The notes: generated by a model from the letters alone, not told the origin. A stretch of DNA of 64,000 bases from an uncultured Oscillospiraceae bacterium (GCA_900539695.1 UQDG01000001.1:143725-207724); one strand, 5' to 3'; shown: positions 18,316 through 27,095, counted from the first letter of the stretch. Made by a program: numbers and translations.

Positions 18316-19173
18316 ATGGGAAAATATCACGATAGAATCAACTGGAAGAAAGAGCTTCAGCTTCTGCCCGGTTATATCATTATTTGCGCGTGGGTCGCGC
18401 TTACGGCTGCCATCCTGTTCTGGATTGTCTGCGCCAGCCTTTCCTCAACAAAGGAAATTCTGACGGGCCGTGTTATGGACTTTTCCAATGGCCTGAAGTG
18501 GGATAACTACGTCACAGCTTGGAACACCCAAAATGTATCGCTGTATTTCTTCAACAGCTTGGTTTATGCCATTGTTTCCTGTGTGGGCGTATTGCTTATT
18601 TCCGCGCCCGGTGCTTATGTGCTTTCTCGCTGGAAGTTTGTCGGCGGTAAGGCCATCCGTATCGGCTTGGTCATTGCCATGAGTGTTCCCACCATTATGA
18701 TCATCATGCCTCTCTACTCTTTGGCTGTGCAGTGGGGCATCAAGGGGCGCGTGCTGTTGGTTGTGCTGTACATTATGCTGCGCGTACCGTATACCACGAT
18801 TTACCTACTGGATTTCTTCTCCTCACTGTCCCGGTCTTATGAGGAGGCGGCCTACATTGACGGATGCAGCCATTCTCGGACGTTCTGGCAGATTATGCTG
18901 CCGCTGGTTCAGCCCGCCATTATTACGGTTACGATTTTCAACTTCATGTCTGTGTGGAACGAGTTCTTCATGGCGTTGATTTTCACTACCAGCGATTCTA
19001 TGACCCCTGTTGGTGTCGGCTTGTTGCAGATTGTCAACGCAATGAAATATTCCGGCCAGTACGGTGCTATGTTTGCCGCAGTTATCATTGTGTTCATGCC
19101 TACTTTCCTGCTGTATCTTTTCCTGTCTGAAAAGATTATTGTCGGTGCTACCAGTGGCGGCGTTAAGGGCTGA
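18316..19173 (+). CDS. Sugar ABC transporter permease (MalG type)
   Basis: This 285-residue partner permease has six membrane segments. Its EAA loop reads EEAAYIDGCSHSRTFWQIML near residues 175-195, followed by LPLVQPAIITVTIFNFMSVWNEFF, which is characteristic of MalG-type subunits. GGTAGGAGAG precedes the ATG. Together with the upstream permease it forms the membrane pore of the importer for the disaccharide module. Confidence 0.9.
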   Translation: MGKYHDRINWKKELQLLPGYIIICAWVALTAAILFWIVCASLSSTKEILTGRVMDFSNGLKWDNYVTAWNTQNVSLYFFNSLVYAIVSCVGVLLISAPGAYVLSRWKFVGGKAIRIGLVIAMSVPTIMIIMPLYSLAVQWGIKGRVLLVVLYIMLRVPYTTIYLLDFFSSLSRSYEEAAYIDGCSHSRTFWQIMLPLVQPAIITVTIFNFMSVWNEFFMALIFTTSDSMTPVGVGLLQIVNAMKYSGQYGAMFAAVIIVFMPTFLLYLFLSEKIIVGATSGGVKG

Positions 19174-19221
19174 TTTGACTTTCCTCCATTCAAAATATTA
19201 CGTTTCAAGGAGAATCCTTAT

Positions 19222-21393
19222 ATGAATGATGTAAGAAAAATGGGCCGCGTGACGATTCCCACTGATACGGACGCAGTGTCTGAAACCCTCGACCTGTTGA
19301 AGCGCTGGGGCGCGGATGCCATCCGCGACTGCGATGGCACTGAGTTCCCGCAGGAGCTAAAGGACACCGGCGCAAAGATTTACGCCACCTATTACACTAC
19401 CCGTAAGGACAACGCATGGGCAAAGGCCAACCCCGACGAAACCCAGCAGTGCTACATCATGACCCCGTTCTACACCGCTGAAGGCGGTGCGCTGACCATC
19501 CCCCTGATGACGGGCATCAGCCGTGAACTGATGAAAGTCAACGACCATGACGATATTGCCCGCTGGTGGGAGGTCATGGACCGCACGACGGGCGAGCCTG
19601 TCCCCACCGCCGACTGGCACTATGATGCCGCCCGCGAAAGCGTTGTCATCGACCCCCCCGCCGCCTACCACGAGTACACGGTCAGCTTTTTGGCGTACCT
19701 GATCTGGGACCCCGTCCACATGTACAACTCGGTCATCAATGACTGGAAGGATGTCGAACACCAGATCCCGTTCGATGTGCGCCAGCCCAAGACCCACGCC
19801 TACACCCTGCGCCGTCTGCGCAAGTATCTGGAAAGCCACCCCTATGTCAACGTTGTGCGCTTTACGACCTTCTTCCACCTGTTCACGCTGGTGTTTGACG
19901 AGCTGCGCCGCGAGAAGTATGTTGACTGGTACGGCTACTCTGCTTCCGTCTGCCCCTACATTTTGGAGCAGTTCGAGAAAGAAGTCGGCTACAAGTTCCG
20001 CCCGGAGTTCATCATCGACCAAGGCTACTACAACAACCAGTACCGCGTACCCAGCAAGGAATACAAGGACTTTCAGGCGTTCCAGCGCCGTGAGGTGGCC
20101 GGTCTGATGAAAGAAATGACCGACATCGTCCACGAATACGGCAAGGAAGCCATGATGTTCTTGGGCGACCATTGGATCGGCTGTGAGCCGTTCATGCCGG
20201 AATTTCAGAAATCCGGCGTCGATGCCATCGTCGGCAGCGTCGGCAACGGCAGCACCCTGCGCCTGATTTCCGACATCCCCGGCGTCAAGTACACCGAGGG
20301 ACGCTTCCTGCCCTACTTCTTCCCCGATACCTTCCACGAGGGCGGCGACCCTGTGCGCGAGGCCAAGGAGAACTGGGTCACCGCCCGCCGCGCCATCCTG
20401 CGCAAGCCCATTGACCGCATCGGCTACGGCGGCTACCTGAAGCTGGCCTGCGAGTTCCCGGAGTTCCTCGACTATGTCGAGAGCGTCTGCGACGAGTTCC
20501 GTGAGTTGTATGAGAACATCAAGGGCACGACGCCCTACTGCGTCAAGACCGTGGCTGTGCTGAACAGCTGGGGGCAGCAGCGCGCGTGGGGTTGCCATAT
20601 GGTCCACCATGCGCTGTACCAGAAGCAGAATTACAGCTATGCGGGCGTGATCGAAGCGTTGTCCGGCGCACCGTTCGATGTGAAGTTTATCAGTTTTGAC
20701 GACATCAAGGCCGACCCGAAGGTGCTGGACGGCATTGACGTCCTTATCAACGTCGGCGACGGCGACACTGCCCACACCGGCGGCAAGGTCTGGGAGGACC
20801 CGGAAATTTCCTCTGCTGTCAAGGGCTTTGTCCATCGTGGCGGCGGTCTGATCGGTGTCGGCGAACCCGGCGGTCACCAGTATCAGGGGCGCTATTTGCA
20901 GCTGTCCGCACCGCTCGGCGTGGAGAAAGAAACCGGCTTCACGCTTAACTACGACAAGTACAACTGGGACGAGCACCGTGACCACTTTATTCTGACCGAC
21001 TGCCCCGACCATGACGTGGACTTCGGCGAGGGGAAGAAGAGCATCTTTGCGCTGGAAGGCACCGAGATTCTGATTCAGCGCGACAAGGAAGTGCAGATGG
21101 CCGCGCACGAGTATGGCAAGGGCCGCGGCGTGTACATCAGCGGCCTGCCCTACAGCTTTGTGAACAACCGCGTGCTGTACCGCGCTATTCTGTGGGCTGC
21201 CCACGATGAGGCCGACCTGCACAAGTGGTTCAGCACGAACTACAATGTCGAAGTACATGCCTACGTCAAGAACGGCAAGTATTGCGTGGTAAACAACACC
21301 TACGAGCCGCAGGATACCACCGTTTATACCGGCGATGGCAGCAGCTTCGACCTGCACATGGACGCGAACGAGATCAAGTGGTATAATCTGTAA
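19222..21393 (+). CDS. lnpA: 1,3-beta-galactosyl-N-acetylhexosamine phosphorylase (GH112)
   Basis: This cytoplasmic enzyme cleaves lacto-N-biose I or galacto-N-biose with phosphate, giving galactose 1-phosphate and GlcNAc or GalNAc. The 723-residue length is usual for GH112, and the protein is recognisable from its opening (GRVTIPTDTDAV) and from conserved blocks such as LIWDPVHMYNSVINDW and FLPYFFPDTFHEGGDP. LGDHWIGCEPF at residues 314-324 contains Asp316, which I take to be the catalytic acid by position. It has no signal peptide. AAGGAG precedes the start. The HexNAc product is the substrate of the kinase encoded at the end of the operon, which identifies the pathway. Confidence 0.93.
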   Translation: MNDVRKMGRVTIPTDTDAVSETLDLLKRWGADAIRDCDGTEFPQELKDTGAKIYATYYTTRKDNAWAKANPDETQQCYIMTPFYTAEGGALTIPLMTGISRELMKVNDHDDIARWWEVMDRTTGEPVPTADWHYDAARESVVIDPPAAYHEYTVSFLAYLIWDPVHMYNSVINDWKDVEHQIPFDVRQPKTHAYTLRRLRKYLESHPYVNVVRFTTFFHLFTLVFDELRREKYVDWYGYSASVCPYILEQFEKEVGYKFRPEFIIDQGYYNNQYRVPSKEYKDFQAFQRREVAGLMKEMTDIVHEYGKEAMMFLGDHWIGCEPFMPEFQKSGVDAIVGSVGNGSTLRLISDIPGVKYTEGRFLPYFFPDTFHEGGDPVREAKENWVTARRAILRKPIDRIGYGGYLKLACEFPEFLDYVESVCDEFRELYENIKGTTPYCVKTVAVLNSWGQQRAWGCHMVHHALYQKQNYSYAGVIEALSGAPFDVKFISFDDIKADPKVLDGIDVLINVGDGDTAHTGGKVWEDPEISSAVKGFVHRGGGLIGVGEPGGHQYQGRYLQLSAPLGVEKETGFTLNYDKYNWDEHRDHFILTDCPDHDVDFGEGKKSIFALEGTEILIQRDKEVQMAAHEYGKGRGVYISGLPYSFVNNRVLYRAILWAAHDEADLHKWFSTNYNVEVHAYVKNGKYCVVNNTYEPQDTTVYTGDGSSFDLHMDANEIKWYNL

Positions 21394-21400
21394 AACAGAC

Positions 21401-21432
21401 AAAGGCGTGCCGTGTTTGTGCGGCACGCCTTT
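21401..21432 (+). terminator. Hairpin between the phosphorylase and sulfatase genes
   Basis: A perfect 12-bp stem (21401-21412 with 21421-21432) is followed by only a short T run (TTTACC). It is probably a partial terminator that reduces expression of the downstream sulfatase part of the operon. Confidence 0.55.
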
Positions 21433-21462
21433 ACCTGCAAAAACAATGATAAGGGGTTTATT

Positions 21463-22896
21463 ATGGATAAACGTCCCAATATTATCCTGCTTATGGCAGA
21501 CCAGATGCGCGGCGACTGCCTGGGTATTGCCGGGCATCCGGATGTGAAAACGCCGTTTTTGGATGCCCTGGCCGCCGAGGGTGTGCGCTATGAAAACGCC
21601 TATTCCGCCTGCCCGACCTGCGTTCCCGCCCGCGCCACGCTGTATACCGGCATGTCCCAGGAGCACACGGGCCGCGTTGGCTACGAAGATTTGATCCCGT
21701 GGGAGTACCCCCACACGCTGGCCGGGGAACTGAGCAAGGCGGGCTACTATACCCAGTGCGTCGGCAAAATGCACGTCCATCCGCTGCGCAACAACCTGGG
21801 CTTTAACGATGTGCGACTGCATGACGGCTATCTCCATGCCTACCGCCGCCCCACCACGCCCAGTTATGAGGACCAGCGCGTGGCCGATGATTATTATTGG
21901 TGGCTCAAACAGCAGCTTGGCGTGGATGCCGACCCCGTGGACACCGGCCTTGACTGCAACAGCTGGGTCGTGCGCCCCTGGATCTACGAGGAAAAGTACC
22001 ATCCTACCAACTGGGTCGCCAGCGAGTGCCGGGATTTCCTGCGCCGCCGTGACCGCTCGAAGCCGTTCTTTTTGATGGCCAGCTTTGTGCGGCCGCACCC
22101 GCCGCTGGATGCCCCGGAATACTACCTGAATTTGTACAAAGATAAGCCGCTGGCCGAGCCTTGGCGCGGCGACTGGAACGACTGCGTCCGCTGGGAACGT
22201 GACGGCCACAGCTACCATGCCCAGACGGCACCCTCGGATGAGAGCTACATCCAGCAGCTGCGGGCGGGCTACTATGCGGCGATTACCCACATGGATCACC
22301 AAATCGGGCGCTTAGTCTCCGCGTTGGTGGAGGAACAGATTATGGACAATACGATTATTCTGTTTGTCTCCGACCACGGCGAGATGCTGGGTGACCACCT
22401 GATGTTCCAAAAAGCCAAGCCGTTTCAGGGCAGCATCCATGTGCCGCTGTTTATCTCCGGGCCGGAGCGTTATGTCGGCAAGCACGGCACGGTCCGCACC
22501 GATTTGGCCGAGCTGCGGGATGTTATGCCCACGCTGCTGGAACTGGCGGGCACACCGATCCCCGAAACCGTGGACGGCACGAGCCTGCTGCACCCTGTTG
22601 AGCGTGAATATCTGCACGGCGAGCATACGCTTGGCGAGGATTCCATGCATTTCATCCTGACAAAAGAGGATAAATACATCTGGTACTCCCAGACCGGGCG
22701 GGAGCTGTACTTTGATTTGCGCAACGACCCGCACGAGAACAAGAATGTGCTGGACGAACACCCAGCGCGCGTAGCCGAGCTGCGCGAACTTCTCATCAAC
22801 GCACTGAAAAACCGCGAAGAGGGCTACACCGACGGCCACAGCCTGCTTGTGGGCAAAACACCCGTGACCGTATTGCAGCATACCGAGGTGCTATGA
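21463..22896 (+). CDS. Cytoplasmic type I sulfatase (Cys-type)
   Basis: This 477-residue sulfatase hydrolyses sulfate esters. The maturation motif CVPAR at residues 53-57, within CPTCVPARATLYTGM, carries the Cys that becomes formylglycine. Metal-site residues follow the usual pattern: ADQMRGD near residue 12 and FVSDHGEMLGDH near 300. There is no signal peptide, so the substrate must be brought into the cell, unlike many mucin sulfatases, which are exported. AAGGGG precedes ATG 21463. The maturase gene overlaps its 3' end by 4 bp. With GH112 and the importer, I infer a sulfated galactosyl-HexNAc as substrate. Confidence 0.9.
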   Translation: MDKRPNIILLMADQMRGDCLGIAGHPDVKTPFLDALAAEGVRYENAYSACPTCVPARATLYTGMSQEHTGRVGYEDLIPWEYPHTLAGELSKAGYYTQCVGKMHVHPLRNNLGFNDVRLHDGYLHAYRRPTTPSYEDQRVADDYYWWLKQQLGVDADPVDTGLDCNSWVVRPWIYEEKYHPTNWVASECRDFLRRRDRSKPFFLMASFVRPHPPLDAPEYYLNLYKDKPLAEPWRGDWNDCVRWERDGHSYHAQTAPSDESYIQQLRAGYYAAITHMDHQIGRLVSALVEEQIMDNTIILFVSDHGEMLGDHLMFQKAKPFQGSIHVPLFISGPERYVGKHGTVRTDLAELRDVMPTLLELAGTPIPETVDGTSLLHPVEREYLHGEHTLGEDSMHFILTKEDKYIWYSQTGRELYFDLRNDPHENKNVLDEHPARVAELRELLINALKNREEGYTDGHSLLVGKTPVTVLQHTEVL

Positions 22897-24014
22897 AGCA
22901 GCTTCAATTCCTGATAAAACCAGCCGCAGGCTACTGCAACATGCGCTGCCAATATTGCTTTTACCGGGATGAGCAGCAAAACCGCGTGAACCCCGAAGAC
23001 TGCATGATGACGCGGGCGACTGCCGAGACGCTGATTCAGCGCTGCTTTGTGGAAATTGAGCAGGGCGGCTTTGTTTCGTTTGCCTTTCAGGGCGGGGAGC
23101 CAACCCTGGCCGGGCTGGATTTTTTCCGCTTCTTTACGCAGACGGTGCGAAAGTACAACCAGAAGCGCGTCACCGTACAGTACGCCATCCAGACAAACGG
23201 CCTTGCCATTACCGAGGAATGGGCTGAATTTTTCAGCAAAGACCATTTTCTCGTGGGCATCAGCTTGGATGGCACCCCGGATGTCCATGATGCCCTGCGC
23301 CCGGACGCACAGGGGAACGGGACATGGGATAAAATCACGCAGACGATCAAACTGCTGCGCCGCTGCGGCGTGGAGTGCAACCTTTTGTGTGTCGTCACCA
23401 AGCGGCTGGCCAAAAAGGCGGAGCGCGTGTATAAATCCATGAAAGCCACGGGGGTGCGCTATTTGCAGTTCATTCCCTGTCTGGACCCGTTGGATACGCC
23501 GCAAGGGCAGCAGAACTACTCCTTAACACCGGAGCTGTACGCGCAGTTCCTGTGTGCCATGTTTGATGCCTGGTATCGGGACTGGAAAACCAGCACCTAT
23601 ATCAGCATCCGTTTGTTTGAGGATTATATTCATCTGCTTATGGGCAGCCCTGCGGGGACCTGCTCCACGACCGGTACTTGCGGTGCCTATATGGTTGTGG
23701 AGGGTAGCGGTGCCGTGTACCCGTGCGACTTCTTCTGCCTGGATGCCTATAAACTTGGAACTGTGCAAAACGACACCCTGCAATCGCTGCTTACCGGCAA
23801 GAAAATGCAGACATTTATCACAGACGGCTGGCAGATCCCCGCAGAGTGCCGGCAGTGCAGATGGATCCGCCTGTGCCGCGGCGGCTGCAAGCGCGACCGC
23901 AATGCTACCGACACTGCGCAGCGCAGTTACTACTGCAAAGCCCTGCAAAAGTTTTTTGCCTATGCGGAACCGCGCCTGTGCGAGATGGTCCGCGCCGTTC
24001 AAATGTACCGCTGA
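22893..24014 (+). CDS. Anaerobic sulfatase-maturing enzyme (anSME), radical SAM with SPASM domain
   Basis: This 373-residue enzyme oxidises the sulfatase Cys to formylglycine without oxygen. The radical SAM cluster motif CNMRCQYC is at residues 15-22, followed by FQGGEPTLAG, a typical SAM-binding segment. The C-terminal SPASM domain holds the Cys set CGAYMVVEGSGAVYPCDFFC and CRQCRWIRLCRGGC, expected to bind two auxiliary 4Fe-4S clusters. It is translationally coupled to the sulfatase (ATGA overlap), which makes that protein its client. Confidence 0.93.
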   Translation: MKQLQFLIKPAAGYCNMRCQYCFYRDEQQNRVNPEDCMMTRATAETLIQRCFVEIEQGGFVSFAFQGGEPTLAGLDFFRFFTQTVRKYNQKRVTVQYAIQTNGLAITEEWAEFFSKDHFLVGISLDGTPDVHDALRPDAQGNGTWDKITQTIKLLRRCGVECNLLCVVTKRLAKKAERVYKSMKATGVRYLQFIPCLDPLDTPQGQQNYSLTPELYAQFLCAMFDAWYRDWKTSTYISIRLFEDYIHLLMGSPAGTCSTTGTCGAYMVVEGSGAVYPCDFFCLDAYKLGTVQNDTLQSLLTGKKMQTFITDGWQIPAECRQCRWIRLCRGGCKRDRNATDTAQRSYYCKALQKFFAYAEPRLCEMVRAVQMYR

Positions 24015-24031
24015 AAAGGAGACAGATTCTA

Positions 24032-24598
24032 TTGGACAAGAAAAATAAATACTGGCAGCTGTTTCTCTCTACCTTTAAGTTGAGCGCCTGCACCTTCGGC
24101 GGCGGCTTCGTCATTATCCCCCTGATGCGCGAGCGCTTCGTGAAAGAACTGCGCTGGATCGAGGAAGAAGAAATGCTGGACCTGACGGCGATTGCCCAAT
24201 CCAGCCCCGGCTCTATTGCCATCAATGCCTCGATTCTGGTGGGCTACCATGTGGCAGGCATCCCCGGTGCGCTGATTACCGTGGTGGGGGCAGCCTTGCC
24301 GCCGCTTATCATCATTTCCATTATCTCCGCGTTTTATCAGGCGTTCCGCTCCAACAAGTATGTGAGTATGGCGATGGCCGGTATGCTGGCCGGTGTGGCG
24401 GCGGTTGTCTTTGATGTGGTCATCAATATGGCGTGGCCCATCCTGAAAAAGAAGCGCTGGCTGCCCATCGCGGTCATGCTGGCGGCTTTTTTGGCGACCC
24501 GTTTCTTCTCGGTGAATATCATTTTAATTATTTTGGTCTGCGGTGTCATCGGCGCACTGGATACTCTGTATCTGCAAAAGCGGGAGGACGACAAATGA
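24032..24598 (+). CDS. CHR-family anion transporter, first half of a short-chain pair
   Basis: The 188-residue membrane protein begins at TTG (AAAGGAG upstream) and has the CHR signature: TFGGGFVIIPLMRERFV near the start, then IAQSSPGSIAINASILVGYHVAGIPGA. Short-chain CHR proteins work as pairs of opposite topology, and the second half follows with an ATGA overlap. The family is named for chromate efflux, but chromate and sulfate are structural analogues. Next to a cytoplasmic sulfatase, export of released sulfate is the simplest inference; this has not been shown. Confidence 0.88.
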   Translation: MDKKNKYWQLFLSTFKLSACTFGGGFVIIPLMRERFVKELRWIEEEEMLDLTAIAQSSPGSIAINASILVGYHVAGIPGALITVVGAALPPLIIISIISAFYQAFRSNKYVSMAMAGMLAGVAAVVFDVVINMAWPILKKKRWLPIAVMLAAFLATRFFSVNIILIILVCGVIGALDTLYLQKREDDK

Positions 24599-25161
24599 TC
24601 TACCTGGAACTGTTCTGGAGCTTTTTCCAAATCGGCCTGTTCAGCATCGGCGGCGGCTATGCGGCCATGCCCCTGATTCAAAACCAAGTCGTGGATATTC
24701 ACCCCTGGCTGACGATGACGGGCTTCGCGGACATTATGGCCATTGCCGAAATGACCCCCGGCCCCATCGCCGTAAACGCTGCTACGTTTGTTGGTATTCA
24801 GGTGGCGGGTCTGCCGGGGGCACTGATTGCCACGATCGGCTGTATTTTCCCGTCCTGCGTCATCGTCATGACGCTGGCCTACGTGTATTACCGTTTCCGC
24901 GGTCTAAGCGTTATGCAGGGCATCCTGGCCGGGCTGCGGCCTGCTGTTATTGCCATGATCGCTTCCGCCGGCATCTCCCTGTTGTGCATGGCCCTGTACG
25001 GGCAGCGCACTTTCCCGGCTGATTTGGGCAGCATGGATCTGATTGCCCTGGCTGTTTTCCTTGTGGGCTTCTTTATTCTGCGTAAGTGGAAGCCCAGTCC
25101 CATCAAGGTCATGGCGGGGGCTGCCATGGCCGGTGTCGTGCTGTACAGCATCGCGGCATAA
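24595..25161 (+). CDS. CHR-family anion transporter, second half of a short-chain pair
   Basis: This 188-residue partner has the matching signature FSIGGGYAAMPLIQNQVV near the start and IAEMTPGPIAVNAATFVGIQVAGLPGA in the following loop, then four or five more hydrophobic segments. It overlaps the first half by 4 bp. The two proteins probably form one heterodimeric transporter in the cytoplasmic membrane. It lies between the anSME gene and the HexNAc kinase gene, so it belongs to the sulfated-glycan operon rather than to a metal-resistance locus. Confidence 0.88.
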   Translation: MIYLELFWSFFQIGLFSIGGGYAAMPLIQNQVVDIHPWLTMTGFADIMAIAEMTPGPIAVNAATFVGIQVAGLPGALIATIGCIFPSCVIVMTLAYVYYRFRGLSVMQGILAGLRPAVIAMIASAGISLLCMALYGQRTFPADLGSMDLIALAVFLVGFFILRKWKPSPIKVMAGAAMAGVVLYSIAA

Positions 25162-25183
25162 ACAAAAACTGAGAGGATATTTT

Positions 25184-26272
25184 ATGATGAATGAGATTTT
25201 AGCCGCCTGGCGGTGGAACGGTTCGGTGTCCGAGCCGGTTCCCTATGGCGAGGGGCATATCAACCAGACGTATGCCCTCACGGTAACGTCTGCGCAGGGC
25301 GCAAAGCGCTACATCCTGCAAAAGATCAACACCGATACCTTCAAGGACCCCGCCGGCTTGATGGAAAATATCTGCGGCGTAACGGATTTTCTGCGTGAAA
25401 AAGCTAAACAGCGCGGGGCTGACCCTGCGCGTGCCACGCTCCATGTAGTGCCTACTGCGGCAGAAAAGCCTTATTACCAAGCCGCCGATGGCAGCTGCTG
25501 GCGTGTCTATGATTTTGTGGAGAACACCGTCTGCTTGCAGCAGGTGCAATCTGCCGAGGATTTTTACCAAAGCGCCGTTGCGTTCGGCAATTTCCAGCAT
25601 CAGCTTGCCGCTTATCCGGCCCACACCCTCCATGAGACGATCCCACACTTCCACGACACACCCAAGCGCTTCGCTGATTTCCAGCGCGCTGTAGCCGAGG
25701 ACCGCATGGGCCGCGCCGCCCAGGTGCGGCGCGAGATCGAGTTTGTCTGCGCCCGCGAAGCTGATTATCATGTGATGGTGGATCTGCTGGCGGCGGGCAA
25801 GCTACCGCTGCGCGTCACCCACAACGATACCAAGCTGAACAATATCCTGCTCGACAAAACGACGGGGGAGGGCCTTTGCGTCATCGACCTTGACACCGTC
25901 ATGCCGGGCCTTGCCGCCAATGACTTCGGCGATTCCATCCGCTTCGGTGCCAACCATTGCGCCGAGGATGAAGCTGACCTCTCGAAAGTGAATTTTAGCA
26001 TGGAACTGTTTGAAATTTACACCAAGGGCTTCTTGCAGGCAGCAGGGGAGGCGTTCACGCCTTTAGAGAAACAGACCCTGCCCTGGGGCGCCAAGCTGAT
26101 GACAATGGAATGCGGCATGCGCTTCCTCTCCGATTATCTCGAGGGAGACCACTACTTCCACATTAACTATGAACAGCAGAACCTTAACCGCGCCCGCACC
26201 CAGTTCAAGCTGACCTCCGGCATGGAAGAAAACTGGGATGCTATGCAGAAAGTAATTGAGAAATACTGCTGA
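25184..26272 (+). CDS. nahK: N-acetylhexosamine 1-kinase (APH-fold phosphotransferase)
   Basis: This 362-residue kinase phosphorylates the anomeric hydroxyl of GlcNAc or GalNAc released by the GH112 enzyme, feeding UDP-sugar or amino-sugar metabolism. The aminoglycoside-phosphotransferase fold is shown by RVTHNDTKLNNILLD (catalytic Asp and metal Asn) and CVIDLDTVMPG (metal-binding Asp) near residues 208-240. The FGDSIRFGANHCAEDE block and the C-terminus match NahK/LnpB proteins as I know them. It follows the CHR genes by 22 bp with GAGAGG upstream. A strong terminator ends the operon after it. Confidence 0.9.
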   Translation: MMNEILAAWRWNGSVSEPVPYGEGHINQTYALTVTSAQGAKRYILQKINTDTFKDPAGLMENICGVTDFLREKAKQRGADPARATLHVVPTAAEKPYYQAADGSCWRVYDFVENTVCLQQVQSAEDFYQSAVAFGNFQHQLAAYPAHTLHETIPHFHDTPKRFADFQRAVAEDRMGRAAQVRREIEFVCAREADYHVMVDLLAAGKLPLRVTHNDTKLNNILLDKTTGEGLCVIDLDTVMPGLAANDFGDSIRFGANHCAEDEADLSKVNFSMELFEIYTKGFLQAAGEAFTPLEKQTLPWGAKLMTMECGMRFLSDYLEGDHYFHINYEQQNLNRARTQFKLTSGMEENWDAMQKVIEKYC

Positions 26273-26340
26273 TAAAAACCTGATACCCCCTTCTCATTCT
26301 GCGTTTTGCGTAAAGCAAAATCGCGGTTTCTCCTTTTTAT

Positions 26341-26373
26341 AACGCCCGCGCCTGACAAGCGCGGGCGTTTTCT
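26341..26373 (+). terminator. Terminator of the lacto-N-biose operon
   Basis: A 10-bp G+C-rich stem, AACGCCCGCG (26341-26350) with CGCGGGCGTT (26360-26369), is followed by TTTTCTG. It marks the right end of the sugar module. Confidence 0.8.
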
Positions 26374-26409
26374 GTTCTATACAGAATAAAGTCGTCGGCA
26401 CAGCTTTGC

Positions 26410-26442
26410 AACGCAGATTTATTGCGAAGGTTGTGTAGGGTC
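26410..26442. repeat. 11-bp iteron array, degenerate copy R
   Basis: Units AACGCAGATTT, ATTGCGAAGGT and TGTGTAGGGTC align unit by unit with copy B at 14394. The array lies immediately after the stop codon of the 26441-26950 gene and no operon follows it on the minus strand, so it is probably a relic. Confidence 0.6.
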
Positions 26443-26950
26443 AATCGGGTGTCAGCAAATTGGTGATTTTCTCGCAGTCCTGGGAAGTGTAGCCCCACAA
26501 AATCGAACTGAGAACCTCAATAGCTTCATCCCGGTGAACATAGTAGGTGCGCAGAGAAATGGAGATACCCTTGGTTTCGAGCAACTGCAAAATTGCACCC
26601 GCATTCTCGCACTGCTGCGGGGAGAGATAGGCATAGTACAAAATCCAGTAATAAAACTCGCCCTTTTTGTGTTTGCGGCGCATCAGGTCAATCGCGGTGT
26701 CGATGATCTGCATCATTTTTTTGCTGCGTTCCAAGGCGCGGGCATAGCTTTCCAGCCGGTTGCCGCCCTTGTTGACCTCGCTGTCAACAAACAGTGCGTC
26801 CGTGGACAGCCCATATTCGGCCTTGAATTCCTCTTGCAAATCGAGATCTGATACTTCCAAATTCCACATGACATCCCGGTACTTCCTCAAAAGCGTCCGT
26901 GTGTCATGGTAATGCGGGGATACATTGGATTTCTGTCTTTTGAATGGCAT
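26441..26950 (-). CDS. Conserved conjugative-element protein of unknown function
   Basis: This 169-residue soluble protein starts at MPFKRQKSNVSPHYHD (GGGAG upstream). It is helix-rich and charged: RTLLRKYRDVMWNLEV, LERSKKMMQIIDTAIDLMRRKHKKG, then YYWILYYAYLSPQQCENAGAILQLLE. The last part (ISISLRTYYVHRDEAIEVLSSILWGYTSQDCEKI) resembles phage or mobile-element activators of the ArpU/RinA kind, which have a sigma-4-like helix-turn-helix; I hold this loosely. A truncated relative lies at 14428-14530 upstream of operon A1, which suggests that the gene normally sits before the transfer genes. Confidence 0.55.
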   Translation of the reverse strand: MPFKRQKSNVSPHYHDTRTLLRKYRDVMWNLEVSDLDLQEEFKAEYGLSTDALFVDSEVNKGGNRLESYARALERSKKMMQIIDTAIDLMRRKHKKGEFYYWILYYAYLSPQQCENAGAILQLLETKGISISLRTYYVHRDEAIEVLSSILWGYTSQDCEKITNLLTPD

Positions 26951-27039
26951 AAAAATACTCCCTGTTTTAGTTTGTCGAAAGAATTCTTTCAATTACTAAA
27001 CAGAGAGAAATCAATGATTTTGACGCACAATTTGCAAAG

Positions 27040-27095
27040 AAAAAGAAAAAATCCGCATCGAAATCGCACATGTCGGCAATATCGATGCGGATTTT
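27040..27095 (-). terminator. Terminator of the exported-protein/ABC operon
   Basis: A 13-bp stem, AAATCCGCATCGA (27049-27061) with TCGATGCGGATTT (27082-27094), is followed on the minus strand by TTTTTCTTTTTC. It ends the operon that starts at 32963. Confidence 0.8.

Noticed and set aside
19357..22302. Very long open frame (981 codons) on the minus strand across the phosphorylase and sulfatase genes
   Set aside because: It is antisense to two clearly recognised genes, has no ribosome site and translates to a His/Val/Ala-rich sequence typical of codon-bias shadows in G+C-rich DNA.
24032..25161. Reading the CHR pair as a heavy-metal resistance locus
   Set aside because: Both genes are inside the sulfatase/LNB operon with overlapping or close spacing and no metal-responsive regulator is present.
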